Origin: Phragmites australis
Taxonomy: Eukaryota; Streptophyta; Magnoliopsida; Poales; Poaceae
Length of the DNA: 64,000 nt
Direction: 5' to 3'
Assembly (NCBI RefSeq): GCF_958298935.1
Contig: NC_084941.1
Coordinates: 13,366,001 to 13,430,000 of the forward strand
The position numbers and the translations under genes were made by a program. Below, one piece after another: positions 46,313-58,416 of the stretch (positions are counted from its first letter, which is position 1; every line of letters begins with the position of its first letter). The notes under the pieces are model-generated. The model worked only from the letters and a program-made list of their open reading frames with translations, did not search any database and was not told the origin of the DNA.

Positions 46313-47411
46313 CCGGGGATTTTAGACAGGTTCGGGCCGCACGGAGCGTAATACCCTACTCCTGTGTGTATGCTATAAATGCTCTGGAAATGCCTCTTTG
46401 AGGATCTCCTGTGTTACAATGATTTCTGTCTAAGTCTAGAGCTTCGTGTGTCTCGTTCTTCGTCTGCTGAGCTTGTTCTGCCTCCGTCCACCACTAGCTC
46501 CTTCGGGGAGCCCGCCCCTTCTTATACCCGTCGGGGTGGCTTAGCGTGCCCAGAAAGGAGGGCGCGAGTTCCAAGGTGCCATAAATAGAAAGCATCCATC
46601 ATGGACTGCAGCTTGACGTTACGACGGGGTTGAAAACGTGCCCCCGTCCGGTCCTATCGTCATCATCCCGCTTTTCAACAGGTGCAGTAGGGAGGGCCCA
46701 CCGAGCAGCCACCGAGCAACCCTGCGTGCCCGCCCGGTCCGAGCGAGCCTAACACAGCAGAGCGGCAGGCGATATGACTCGAGCCCTGCGACGATAACCC
46801 GAGGCGCGCCGGATGACGCGCGATGGGACCCGCCGCATTAAATGTCCCCACGCCTCCCTGCCAGGCAGCGGCAGGGACTGACAGCAAGTGTGGGGGGAGT
46901 GGTTGGAAGTGACATGCCACGCTCCCTCTTAAATGCAGCATCGGGCCTCTCACCAATTGACACCTCACCGCTGAGCCCTTGTAGGGTCCACCGGCAAGGG
47001 GCCTCTCAAGTCCTCGGGGAACTCTGGGTGCTCGAGGACTACTGTTTATAGCCCCGAGCACTCTCTCTCGGATATGCCATTTCTCGGTCCTCGGGGAACT
47101 CGGGCACTCGGGAACCTTGATTCATGGCCCCGAGCGCCCTCTCCCGGAATTGTGTCTGCTCGGGTCATCGGGGAACTCGGGTGCTCGGGGACCACTGTTC
47201 ATGGCCCCGAGCGCCCTCTCCCGGAACTTGTACTTCTCGAGTCCTCGGGGAACTCGGGTACTCAGGGACCACTGTTCATGGCCCCGAGCACCCTCTCTCA
47301 GAACTTGGCCTTCTCGGACCTCGGGGAAAAATCCCCGAGGGATGGCGCCACGTGGCACTCTGCTGTCTTGGCCTCGGGACTTGGGGACCTCTGGTTACTA
47401 TGTCACCGACA

Positions 47412-47963
47412 GTCGCCTATGGCTCAGTTTCTAGGTTCTAGAGGTCTGCATGATCCCATTTTGGCGATAACTGGGTCAACTCTAGCTTGGTTATAGCGAA
47501 TCCCATCATGTGGTTCCCTCGGTCACGCTGTTGCTAGACAAAAATAGATAGAAGGGAGGAGGGAGTGAGGAAGAAGAAGTGAGTCGAGTCGGTTGACCGA
47601 CGGGCCGAGGGAGAGGGAAAGAGAGAGATGGCGACCTAGAGAGGTTTTGTTCTTTTATCTTTTTTCATTGTTTTCTCTATTTATTAGTCATGTATTTCAC
47701 AAATATACATGTATATATAACATGTATTCTTATCACACATATCAATCAACAATTTCAAGCAATATATATATATAGTTATATATTTTCTCATAGAAAGAAA
47801 AGAATACCCCTTTTCATAGATATATGTTTATGCATGTATACACATACCCATATATGTATATAAACATGTATGCATATATATAATACTTAGGGTTTATTTA
47901 ATTTTGCAAAAATTATTCCCTTTACAAAAAATAGTTTTATTTATTTTGGCTTTAGAAATTGGG
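47412..47963. repeat. LTR 'L' copy 1, last segment
   Basis: Continues the host LTR after the solo-LTR TSD. AT-rich, with alternating TATATA/CATGTATA sequence, and ends AAATTGGGTTGTTATAG. The end matches that of copy 2 at 60600-60618 (AAATTGGGTTGTTACA). No gene. Confidence 0.65.
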
Positions 47964-48223
47964 TTGTTATAGCTCCTCAACATGTGCATACCCACAAAGG
48001 TTCAACATTGGAAGCCCCCTCTTGCACCAATGGAACCCTGGAAGCACACCCTTCTATTCCACACAACCGGATGGTCTACACAATGCTAAGATTATGCAAA
48101 TTAATCGGCTAGACCTGCCCATTCCAGGCTTGTGGGTGTATTGTTTACTCAGAAAGATCATTCTACAAATCAGTCCTTCGATTTGAGCAAGACTACCACA
48201 TCCCAACCGTACAATCTGTATCG
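47964..48223. repeat. LTR 'L' copy 2, first segment
   Basis: Aligns with 26085-26360 (GAAGCCCCCTCTTGCACCAA; TTCTATTCCACACAACCG) and stops at the CACTA insertion. The last 3 bp, TCG, pair imperfectly with CCG at 58414-58416. It lies directly behind the end of copy 1, so two incomplete L copies are side by side. Confidence 0.7.
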
Positions 48224-48610
48224 CACTACGTGAAAAATAGACAAAGGAGACACACATAAGTGATGAGTCATTACATGACCCGTCACTTATGTTGCCTCAA
48301 GTCGGGACCAGGTATTTACCCGTCACAGATAACAGATAATAGGTGACGAGTCCTAATATTACCAATCACCTATAACATGAGTGACAGGTAATAACTAAAC
48401 CTATCATTTATGACTTGGTCATAAATGACGGGTCTTCCTGCACCAGTTATAAGTGACAAGTCATGTTACGAACCACCATTATGACTTGGCAAAGGTGATG
48501 GGTCTCCCTGGGCCAACTATAAGTGACGGATCGTAATATTACCCGTCACTTATAATAAATAATAAGTGATGGGTGATATTCACTTATTACTTAGATCTGT
48601 TTAAACACTT
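48224..48610 (+). repeat. CACTA left TIR and subterminal repeats
   Basis: The TIR CACTACGTGAAAAA is at 48224-48237. From there to about 48600 lie roughly ten copies, in both orientations, of ATAAGTGACGGGT / ACCCGTCACTTAT and variants, the presumed binding sites for the regulatory transposon protein. Confidence 0.88.
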
Positions 48611-49017
48611 GGCCAGCCACTGTGCGGGTGAACAATCATTCAATAGTTATGCCCGCACAGTGCTAGCTATTTTCACCGGCTCTGGTAGAGATTTTCTAAT
48701 ATCTTGTTGATTTGAAGTTTGAATTGATGCTAGGTCTTTCAAGGTTAGCATCTCCCCTTTTCTCCTCCTTTCCTTCTCCTCTAATCCCTATTTGGTAGAT
48801 TTATTGTGCTTTTGAGTTGTAATCAGCCATTTTGCATCTTTATCCAAAATCTTAGTACAAGTGAGTTGTATTTATATTAGATTTGATACTAGGTTTGCCC
48901 AATCTACCGTGAGATGCCACATATCTAGTGTATTTGTATGGAATTTTTAATCGCATGCTTAACCACGAAAATAAGGTAATTGTTAATGAAGAATGAATGT
49001 TTTTACATTAATTGTAG
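48611..49017 (+). other. 5' region of the TNP2-type gene
   Basis: Non-coding; an untranslated leader with probable intron. The intron end TTAATTGTAG directly precedes the ATG at 49018. No clear TATA box was identified. Confidence 0.4.
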
Positions 49018-52000
49018 ATGATAGACTGAAGTTCGATGTACTTTGAGACCTAGACTTGTCCGAAGTACATGAGTGGGGTGAAGCATTTCATGAGTGTTGC
49101 CTTGGCGAATATGAAAGATCGTGGTAAAATGGCAATGTATTGTCCATGTCGCGACTGTAAGAATGATAAGTTCTCGAAGCCAGACAATATCCATGCACAC
49201 TTGGTCAAGCATGGATTTAAGGAGAATTATACATGTTGGAACAAACATGGTGAGGAAGGCCTTAACGAGGGAGAGTTGGATCGGGCCCTCCATGCCGACA
49301 GTGTGGATCAAGGACTTACTCAGTGAAATGGATCATAATCTCTGGGATGAGGACATATTAGGTTTCAATGATAATGATTTCGAGGATTTTGTGGAGAATG
49401 TGGACCAGATGTTGTGGGATGTCAAGGGGCATGACGAATATAACAATGGTGAGTTTGCTAAATTCCAAGACTTTGTGCGAGATTCCAAGATGCCCCTTTA
49501 TCCCAACTGTAAGGAGAAGTACACGTAGATATTTGGGAACCTAAAGCTTCAGTAGCTGAAGGGAACCCATGGTTGGACTAACAAGAGTTTTGAAGCATTA
49601 CTGGATCTGCCAAGGGATATGCTACCGGAGGGGAACCTTGTGCCTGAGGGCGTACGATACGAAGAAGATAATTTGTCCTTCGGGACTGGAAATAGAAAAA
49701 ATACATGCATGTAAGTAGGATTGTATCTTGTTTCATGGAGAGTGTGCAGAGCTGGATCAATGCCCCGTTTGTGGAACCCATCAATATAAGCGTAGAAATG
49801 TTGGTGATGATGGGGATGGAGGCAAGAAAAGTAAAGGTGGTTCTAGGAAGGTGGTGTGGCATTTCTTGTAATTCCCCGTCTGAAGCGTCTGTTTGCCAAC
49901 AAAAATTAGGCACAATTGGTGCGTTGGCATAAGGAGGGTCGTAAGAATGACACAATGATACGACACCTGGCAGATTCCGCTCAGTGGCGAATTGTTGATT
50001 ACACATTTGGTTGGTTCGCTGAAGAATTGAGAAATATTAGATTTGCTATGAGAACAGATGGCATGAATCTATTCGGTAACATGAGTACTTCACATAACAC
50101 CTGGCCTATTGTATTGTCAATCTTCAACCTTCCGCCCTGGCTTTGTAATAAGTAGAAATATATTATGTTGTTGATCTTGATATCAGGACTGAAAAAACCT
50201 AGCAATGATGTCGATGTGTACCTCAGGTCTTTAGTCGATGATCTAAGAAACTCTGGTCGGAAGGTGTCGAGGTTTCGAATCAGTACAAGCAAGAGTACTT
50301 TACCTTGCATGCCATGTTGTTTGTCACCATCAATGATCTTCCAGCACTTCGTAACTTGTCAAGTCAGAGTAAAAGAAAAGGTAAAGCTTGCCAACATTTC
50401 TTAGATGACACATGCAATTTGAGGTTGAACAACTCAAAGAAAATAGTGTATATGCGGCATCGATGTTTCCTTCCCAGGAAGCACCCATACCGAAACATGG
50501 ACAAGTAGTTCGATGGAACAAAGGAGAAAGCGTTACCTCTGAGGCATGTTAGCGGGGAAGATCTCCACAATCAGGTTAAGAATATCAATGTTGTCCTTGG
50601 CAAGCAAAAACAATCCTCCAACGATGATGAACAGTTAGGAATATAGAATGAGAAATCAATACTATTCGAGCTAGAGTATTGGGAAAAATTAGATGTTCAC
50701 CACTCTATCAACAATATGCATGTAAAAAAGAATATCTGCAAGAGTCTGATTGGTACATTGCTCCAAATGAAGGGAAGAGGAAAGGATCATGAGAACACAC
50801 AAGCTGACCTTGAAAGGATCATGAGAACGCACGAGCTGACCTTGAAGAAATGGGTTTAAGGCCGGAGCTCCATGCACATGATACTGACAAAGGAAAACAC
50901 CTACCCCTAGTACCTATAACTTTTTTCAAGAAGGAGAAAAAAGAATTCTACGAGTTTTTGCACAGTGTAAAAGTTTCCTCCGGTTACTCGTCCAACGTTG
51001 CAAGACTTGTTTCAGTGAAAGAGCTAAAAATGAATTTTTCCATGATGAAGTTCCATGATTGCCATGTGATGATGACATCACTACTTGCGGTAGCGATTAG
51101 GAACATCCTCCCAATAAAGGTTCCTGAGGCTATCCTAAGCCTGTGCTTTTTCTTCAATGCAATTGAACAAAAGGTGCTTGATTCAGACACACTGGAGGAG
51201 CTAGAAAGAAGACACTTTGAAACTATGTCTTCTTGAGGTGTATTTCCCACCATCATTTTTTTTATATCATGGTACATCTCACTGCCCACCTTATAAAGGA
51301 GATACACTACCTTGGCCCCGTGTTCCTGCATCACATGTTTCCATATGAGAGATATATGGGCGTTCTCAAGTCGTACGTAAGGAATCGAGCCTTTCCTGAG
51401 GGATGCATCATGCAGGGTACATGACGGAGGAGGCATTGGAGTGGTATGTTAATTACATTGACCCAAATAACCCAATTAGTGTGCCTAAGTCTCACCATGA
51501 GGGAAGGCTCGTAGGTGTGGGGGTTATAGGGAAGATGGCAATTACTCCTGATCCGAAGGCATTTGACCAAGCTCATTTTCTTGTGCTACAACAAATGAGC
51601 AAAGTGTGCCCATATGTTGATGAGCACACGCAGATGCTACTTGAAGAGAATCTGGGGCAGACCGAAGCTTGGGTTGCGAGGCAACATATGCGAAGGTTCA
51701 TGACTTGGTTCCGAGATCGAATCAGACAATCGAGTACTCCTACATGTGCTCTGATAAAAAAATTGGCATCGGGCCCTATATACACAATTATGACATATCA
51801 AGGGTACAGTATAAATAAATATATATTTTACATGGTTGCCCAAGATGAGAAGAGTATATACCAGAACAGTGGTGTCCATATAGATGCTTATAACAACATG
51901 CAGAGAGGTACATACAATAGTCAAATATAGGAGATTTGGGAGCTGAACTACATGGGATTCAAGGTAGCCCCGTTTCGTTGCCGTTGGGCACATGGGGCAA

Positions 52001-52329
52001 AGGGTGTCACTAATGATAAGTATGGATTCATTAGCGTTGATCTCAGACATGTCAGATACAAGTCTGAGCCCTTCGTACTCGCTAAAGATGTTTGCCAAGT
52101 CTTTTATCTGACCGACACAACAAAGAAGAAACACCATATAGTTCTTGCTGGGAAAAGATGCATTGCCAGAGTTGCAAACATCGTTGATGAGGAGGAGTTC
52201 AATCAATTCGATGAAATTCCCCCTTTTGCTACTGCAATCGTGGCATGCCTTTCGCCGACTGAGAAAACTCCATACCTGCGCTCCGACCATAGCGAAGGGA
52301 TCCATGTCAAGAAAGCACAAAAATGGTGA
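49018..52329 (+). pseudogene. TNP2-type CACTA transposase, decayed
   Basis: The ATG at 49018 follows a splice acceptor. The N-terminal transposase-associated domain (PF13963) is clear: MSGVKHFMSVALANM, YCPCRDCKN, IHAHLVKHGF, CWNKHGEEG. After a frame change come LYPNCKEKYT and HGWTNKSFEALLDLP, the start of the TNP2 domain (PF02992). 49690-50850 is heavily broken by stops and frame changes, and includes a ~33-bp tandem duplication at about 50785-50845. Later parts are better kept: DUF4218-like YMGVLKSYVRNRAFPEGCI (51233-51424), a 175-codon frame from 51403, and DUF4216-like VDLRHVRYKSEPFVLAKDV (to 52329). It would recognise and cut the TIRs. Inactive. Confidence 0.88.
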
Positions 52330-52337
52330 ATTTGAAT

Positions 52338-52530
52338 TTCAGTGTCGACTTTGTAATATTAATGTCAAATTTGAATTTTAGATTTCAAGTTATTTGAATT
52401 TGTAATATTAATGTTAAATTTGAATTTGTAATATTAATGTTAACTTTGTAATATTAATGCCAAATTTGAATTTATAATATTAATGTCAAATTTGAATTTG
52501 TAATATTAATGTCAAATTTGCAAAATCTTT
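52338..52530 (+). repeat. AT-rich 26-bp minisatellite behind the transposase gene
   Basis: About six units of TAATATTAATGTCAAATTTG(AATTTG), directly following the TNP2 stop. No coding role; it could act as 3' UTR or terminator sequence. Confidence 0.8.
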
Positions 52531-52534
52531 TAGT

Positions 52535-52720
52535 AAAAAGTGACAGGTGACATAAGTCATAGGTAACGGGTAATATTCTTAACCCGTCATCTATGACTTA
52601 TATGTACATGGCCAAGTCGAAATAAAAGGTGATGGATGATATTCTTAACCTTTCACCTTTTACTTACAATAAGTGACGGATGACATTAATCACCTGTCAC
52701 CTTTGACTTATATTTATATA
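52535..52720 (+). promoter_or_regulatory. Internal block of subterminal-type motifs and promoter of the second gene
   Basis: Contains several GTGACAGGTGAC, AACCCGTCATCTATGAC and ATAAGTGACGGATGA motifs like those at the element ends, followed by a TATA box TATTTATATA at 52711-52720. The transcribed leader of the second gene follows. If the protein that binds the ends also binds here, the gene would be autoregulated; that is inference. Confidence 0.55.
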
Positions 52721-52739
52721 GGTTGAATCATCCCCGCGC

Positions 52740-55700
52740 GCACTCCTCTCATTTTACCTAAGTCATTTTGCTCGTTAGCGCTAGGGTTCGCCACCCCCTG
52801 TGCCCTCCACCGAGCCGGTCGCTATCGCCGTCGAGCCCATCGCCGTCGAGCCCATCGCCCCCCGTCGGAGCCCCACCGCACTCCGAGCACCGCCGTCACC
52901 CGAATCCTGCCCCAACGCGGTCCGCCGCCGGCCATCTACCTTGACACCGTCCACCGCCGCATCTTCCCCGTGCACCCTCGCCGCCACCTCGTGCTCCTCA
53001 GTGTCCTCGCTGGTAAGTACGGCCGCAACATCACTAGAATTCTCATCCTCTCTGCGAAGCTACAATTTGGTGATTGAGATCAAGGATCATGGTTGAGGAT
53101 GCGCAAATAGTTGAGGATTGCCTAGAACATGAATATCAAGATGTATGCTCTCAACAGATTCAAATATCTCACCTTCTGCTTAATTCGCTGAACTACAGCA
53201 GGATCTTTTTTTTGGATGATCTCATAGGAAAGGAGACGAAGGTTGTATAACCTACCACCATCACCACCACTAACTCCATCTTTTATAGTATGTAAAGATA
53301 TAAGTGGTAATAGAACAACAAGCACTGATGACTTACCACGCTAAGATAGAACTGACTACCATGTACGTATGTACACAAAGTGATTGCAGGTAAAAGGAAA
53401 AATGCTTTGTTTGACATAACTATCAGAGCGTCCAGGTGCCGCAGAGCTTCCGCAGGACAGGACGGCTGCGGCGCACGGGACGAGGCGGGGGTTCAGCGTC
53501 CAGGTGCTGGTCCCCGTCGAGCGGTAGGGACCAGGGCCCATGCTGGTGCCCTGCCCCCAGGGGGATGGCGGCGTATAGGTAGCCAGCGAGAATGCTTTCC
53601 CCTTTGCCGATGCCATCAGTTTTAGTTGTGCTCCATAGTCAATGGGATCTGGTTCATGGAAAGGCCCCCTTTTTTCTGTGATGTTTCTACTAGTATCTGA
53701 TTAGTCGAAATCGAAGGTGTGACCTTGGAGGGCTGGCTCCCTGAATTGCGATGGGAGTTCGAGCAGTAGCTAAATTGTTGGATTGCTGGGCTTCAAGGAT
53801 CCCGATTCTTTTAGATAATCACATAAACTGCAAGTAGATGGTGCTGTGGTAAACTGGTTGTCTAATCTAGTCTTGGTTTTGAGTAGTCCGTAGCCTTGTG
53901 CCACAGATTGCTTGACGTGCTTCTGTGAAAGCTAGGTTTTTGAATGCTGCGTACTATTCCCCTCTGTCCAATTCAGCACAGTTGTAGAATTTGTAGGTGA
54001 GGGTAGCACTATTAGCTTCTGATGCTGTTTTTGTTGTATGGTTTTGCATTTATGTGAATGTGGGTTCTGGGTGCGAATGAGAAGATAAAGAGTTAGCCCA
54101 CCCAGGATCAAAGGATGTTTCTTTCTTGTTAGTTATGTGACAATAAGTGTGATTCCTAGACTGCTAGTTTAGCACATTGATGCTTCTTATAACAGTCATG
54201 TTATGACAAAGGAAGACACAATATATTAGGAAACATTGCTACACTTCATTTTCTAGTCAGGGCCTTAGAGCCATAACCTTGTGTTGGTGAATTTTGCACT
54301 TAGCATTTGTGGATGATGGACTAGGAGAAATATATTAAAGACAAATTGCCATAGATAAATTTGAGCATGAATGACCTAATACAGGCAATAAGCAGTGTGG
54401 ATTGCCTTTGTTAGACCTTATGATCTTCAGTTAGTATTCTGCCATGCATTCAAAGATAATGCAACACTTTGAGGCCAAGCTTCTGTCAGTCTAAGGCAAC
54501 ACATGCTGCTATTTGTGGGTTGCATGAGAAAGTATACCGTCACTTACTTCAGACTACATGGAGGTTAGATACCAGTGGTTCAGACCAGACCTTCTGGTCA
54601 GAGAGATAAATTACTTAGCCTAAGGGTATGTCTTTGTCCTAAAAATTCATTTGATTGATATAGTATGTCTTGCAATATGATGTACTTTCGGTAATTTCTC
54701 TTGTTAGTTGTTTCATCCGATGGCCCCTCTGATGTACTGCAGCTACCTCTAAACTAATAATACCAGACAATTAGCATATTATGAGTTTTGCTAAGTACTA
54801 TTTTGTACATTATTATTGGGATAGTTTGACTAGTAGATTTAAGAAAATTCTTAACCTTGATTCATTTTCTTTCCTCTAAGAAACCATGGGGAAGAAGATG
54901 ATTGTCAACCCTAAGAAACCAAAAGCACAGAGGATATTAGCACTAGAGATCGCCCAAGCACAAGATGGGGCGGATAGGAGCTCAAGCTCGCACCCGACAT
55001 CCTCCTCCGATAGCAGCGAGAGCCAGTATCACAGCCCGAGCCCTGACCCGTCACCGATGCGGAAAAGCCAACGTCGGGTAAGTGACGAAGAATACAATCC
55101 CGCCGAAGAGGTATTAATATGAGTCAATGCTTTTTATACTTGTTGAATGGAGGAGTATTTTTTGTTTATGTCAGCTCCTCTTGTTTTCTCTCTAGATGGC
55201 GGAAGGGCAGTTTTCAAGCTAATCAGCTGGTAGTGGTGCACGAGCCTGAAAGGCAAGGTCATAAACACAGTGGCCGACATACAAGGTTACTGTCACGGGA
55301 ATCGATGTTGATGGGCTGCCTATAAATGAAAAGGCCCTGAATAGATTCCGAAGGGTCGCAGGGCTCATTACTCGGGAGAGGGTGCTGATAACGACTAAGT
55401 TCGAAGACCTCAGTGACGAAGCTATGAGGGACTTATTCGATAATGTCATCAAGGAGTATCTGGAGTACCTTGTAAACATGAGTGAGCATCGAACGACCGT
55501 CGCACTCAATGTAGCAATGAAAGTGATCGCCATTGAAGCTTTAAGAGCAAGCTTATGAATCGGTACTTGGCTAAAGGGGTGCCGCCCTTTGAGAGCTACA
55601 AGCACTTAAAAGAGGAAGATTGGGATACTTTTGTGCAGATAAATAACTCAAAGCAGTTCAAAAAGAAGAGTGAGGAGAAGAAGCAGCTTCGGGCTAGGAA

Positions 55701-57839
55701 CAAGCATAACCACATGACCGACGCAACCGGGTACGTTGGGAATATGGCCAAATTGCAGGCAGAGGATGAAAAGTTATCTAGAGAAGGCTGCGAGAATCCT
55801 TGGATCCTACTCCCAGGACGATCGCAATTATATTTGCGTGTAAGGCGTGAGTTGTCCGAGAGCGGGAAAATCACATTCAGAAACACGAAACCTAGACAGT
55901 TGTAGAAAAAGTAAAAGAAAAGGCAGCTGAAGCCAGCCAAAGTTCTTTCACCGAGGTCAGGGAACATGATGTTCTCTCAGTGGCACTAGGAAACCCGGAG
56001 CACCTAGGTCGAGTGCGAGGTGTTTTAAGTTTCCAGGACTGGAAATATGGCTTTCCCAAAGACCTCAGGATGTACAAGAAGAGGAAGAGGACTGCAATGG
56101 ACGTGGATGCATTGGCACAAGATATCACCTAGAAAGTTTACGCAAACATCATAGAGCAGTTTGCAGCAAAGGGAATAGATATTTCCATCCTAGAAGAAGC
56201 TAGCCCTGGAGCTGCAAGGAAGAGTAGCTACGCCTCCAAGGAGGTCGATCAACAAGTAGTTGTTGTCGTAACTGAGCCGGATACAATTGACCTGCTAGAA
56301 GGGCCCACACCCTACAGCCTTGTAATTAGGCCTGGCCGGTATCACATCGAGGTTTGCAAGGGGGAAGCTCTTCATCAAAGGATCCAGTGGAAGAGGGACG
56401 ACGTCGTTGTCTCCAGTGCATCCCAGTCTGGACGAGCTCCAAATGCACCGCCGTCATACCCCTCACTTTCAGAGAAGACAACTTCACTGCCTTCTCCTCC
56501 TCTAGAGAAGCCAGCTTCACTACCTTCTCCTTCTCATCCGACAATCTCGCTTCCAGAACCAATTCCATCGCCCCCAAAGAGCCCAAAGAAGAAGGAAAAG
56601 GGAGCTAAGAAGAAAGGCTCTAAGAAGAACCTACCGAAGATGTCAAAGGCCATTGTACTAGCGAAGAAGTCCAAGGATATTAGAGCAGCTTGAACTAGTG
56701 CCAACACAAAATTTCGATATGGGAAGCCCATGATGATGGTAAATGGCCTAGCAAGGGCGGGACAAGCATGTGTCGACATGCATAATTACTACATGCAGGC
56801 TTCTAGAGACAGCAATGCCACATGCATACTCATACAGTACAAACAACGCCACTTCTTAAGTAATGACGACTGCTACTTCATTGTGGGTTTCAATGACTTA
56901 TACAACCTCTTCAACCTTGATGAAATTGAATATTCATTAATTAATACCACTAAATGTTGAATCTATATGTTGTTATTTGTAGACACTTGATGAAAGAAAC
57001 AAAGAAGAATAAGGATTCCATCTCATGTCTTGACCCTGAGGCCATTACAATATTGGTCATGCAACTTCACCCCGATTACGCTATGGACCATGTGGTTAGG
57101 GCAATGCAACAATATTCCAAAATACAATAATTGATGGGCGCCCATAACACTGATGGCCATTCTATCTTACTGGTCATTGGCTTCAAGTGGGACTTGGTGT
57201 TCTACCTTGACTCGTCAAGACCAGTAGGACGAAAAGGCAAACCTGGATAACGTGATTATAGCGCTGTAAAAGGAATGCTTGACTTGTAAGTTCAGCATGA
57301 CTTAGTTCACATATTTAACTTTTCTAACATTCAAATGGTCCCTAATCAATCCATCCCTATGCAGGGCTTTTGAAAAGTACATTCGAGCTCAACTTGACTA
57401 TGATGCGAAAGCCAGTCGCAGACTAACACACAAGACCGGGTTCGTAGTAAATGCTACCTAACAGAATACCAAATGCTCTCTGTTACTGCTTTTTTCCTTT
57501 TTATCTAACACTAAATTTCCTTTCCAGCAGTACCTCCACCAACCACCGGGCAACACCTGTAGATTCTATGTTGCGTGGAACATGCTCCTCACACTCTGCA
57601 TGAAGTATATAAAATCCTCCAATGTAAGTTCAATACGAGATTATTCATAACTAATTTTAGTAATTAGTTTAATTCCATGATAACATGACATTGGTTACGC
57701 GTCAAATTATTCAGGAATTTGACGCTCTTTTTTCAATGACGGTGCACACCCGAAGATTCGATGACAGATCATAGAGTTCTTAGTGGTTGAAGTCATAAGC
57801 CTACACGACGAGTTCCACTATAGAATCCCTAGGTTATAA
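52740..57839 (+). pseudogene. Second CACTA gene: Transposase_24-like protein with Ulp1-like protease domain
   Basis: A non-coding first exon ends at 53012 with donor TGGTAAGTAC. A 1.87-kb leader intron ends CCTCTAAG at 54880. The ATG at 54886 is in ACCATGGGG context and starts MGKKMIVNPKKPKAQ with a Ser-rich, basic region. Exon 2 ends at 55110; intron 55111-55195. The next exon has three stops, then TGIDVDGLPINEKALNRFRR, a frame change at 55555, and the PF03004-like core YLAKGVPPFESYKHLKEEDW, RNKHNHMTDATGYVG and ALGNPEHLGRVRGV. A Pro/Ser/Lys-rich linker (56300-56690) precedes a C48-type cysteine protease domain: His in TDGHSILLVI (57158), Asp in FYLDSS (57209), Gln in HQPPG (57540), Cys in NTCRFYVAWN (57558), spread over exons. 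Stops at 56130, about 56692 and 57128 and others disable it. Confidence 0.75.
53013..54880 (+). other. Leader intron of the second CACTA gene
   Basis: Between donor GTAAGT at 53013 and acceptor CTAAG at 54880. Mostly AT-rich, but 53425-53600 is a compact GC-rich island open on both strands for 80-odd codons, unlike its surroundings. It may be a captured fragment of another gene. No family could be named. Confidence 0.5.
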
Positions 57840-58059
57840 GGTCTTATATATGTAATATGAGTTGATCAGAACTTTATAACATTTGTGATTCTGTAATGAA
57901 TTGATTGGAACTTTGTAACCTTTGCGATTATGTGATGAACGAGTTCTTATATGCGTGTTTGTCGATATAGATTTGGGTGTGCTACAGTTGTTTGTAGGAG
58001 AAGACGGCTGCTAAATCCTGGCTACGCTCCAGGATGCAGCCTGGAAACAGGATATTTCC

Positions 58060-58413
58060 ATAGGGTAACATACACATAAGTGACAAGCAACTATCTTACC
58101 CGTCACTTATGTATTCCCCCCAGCACATGGGTGACAAACATAAGTGATAGGTAACCTAGTTACTCATTACAAATGTTAGAACATAAGTGACGGGTTAAGA
58201 GGTTACCGGTCACTTATGGCTATCACCCCAACACATGGGAGACGCTCATAGATGACGAGTAACGGTATAACCCGTCACCGATGACATCATTGGTGACGGG
58301 TCCTTACCCGTCACCAATGACTAGTCATCAGTAACGCGTTCGGAGTGACGGGTGCGGGACCCATCACCCATGAGGGTTATTACCCATCACCTATGAGCTT
58401 TTTTCACGTAGTG
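58060..58413 (+). repeat. CACTA right subterminal repeats and TIR
   Basis: Dense copies of ATAAGTGACGGGT and ACCCGTCACTTAT in both orientations, ending with the TIR TTTTTTCACGTAGTG at 58399-58413. Confidence 0.88.
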
Positions 58414-58416
58414 CCG

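Larger units (their letters stand above)
38430..47411 (-). mobile_element. Tat solo LTR, interrupted by a CRM-like element
   Basis: Two parts, 38430-38589 and 46318-47411 (about 1254 bp in all), start TGTCGGAGGATG and end TGTCACCGACA. Both are flanked by the perfect TSD GTCGC, so LTR-LTR recombination has removed the internal region. Four hairpin-repeat units lie at about 47020-47300. The interruption at 38590-46312 has its own TSD CCGGG. Open frames across 46638-47500 are translations of the GC-rich repeats. Confidence 0.92.
48224..58413 (+). mobile_element. CACTA (En/Spm-type) DNA transposon
   Basis: 10,190 bp with terminal inverted repeats CACTACGTGAAAAA / TTTTTTCACGTAGTG and a 3-bp target duplication (TCG left, CCG right, one mismatch). 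Subterminal regions are packed with short direct and inverted copies of ATAAGTGACGGGT. It carries two plus-strand genes: a TNP2-type transposase (49018-52329) and a Transposase_24/Ulp1-type gene (52740-57839), the usual pair for grass CACTA elements. Both genes contain stops and frame changes, so it is not autonomous now. The uninterrupted L sequence at about 26345-26355 shows the pre-insertion site. Confidence 0.93.

Noticed and set aside
52800..53096. Ala/Pro/Ser-rich frame at the first exon of the second CACTA gene
   Set aside because: It has no ATG at its start and crosses a good splice donor at 53013; more likely GC-rich untranslated leader.
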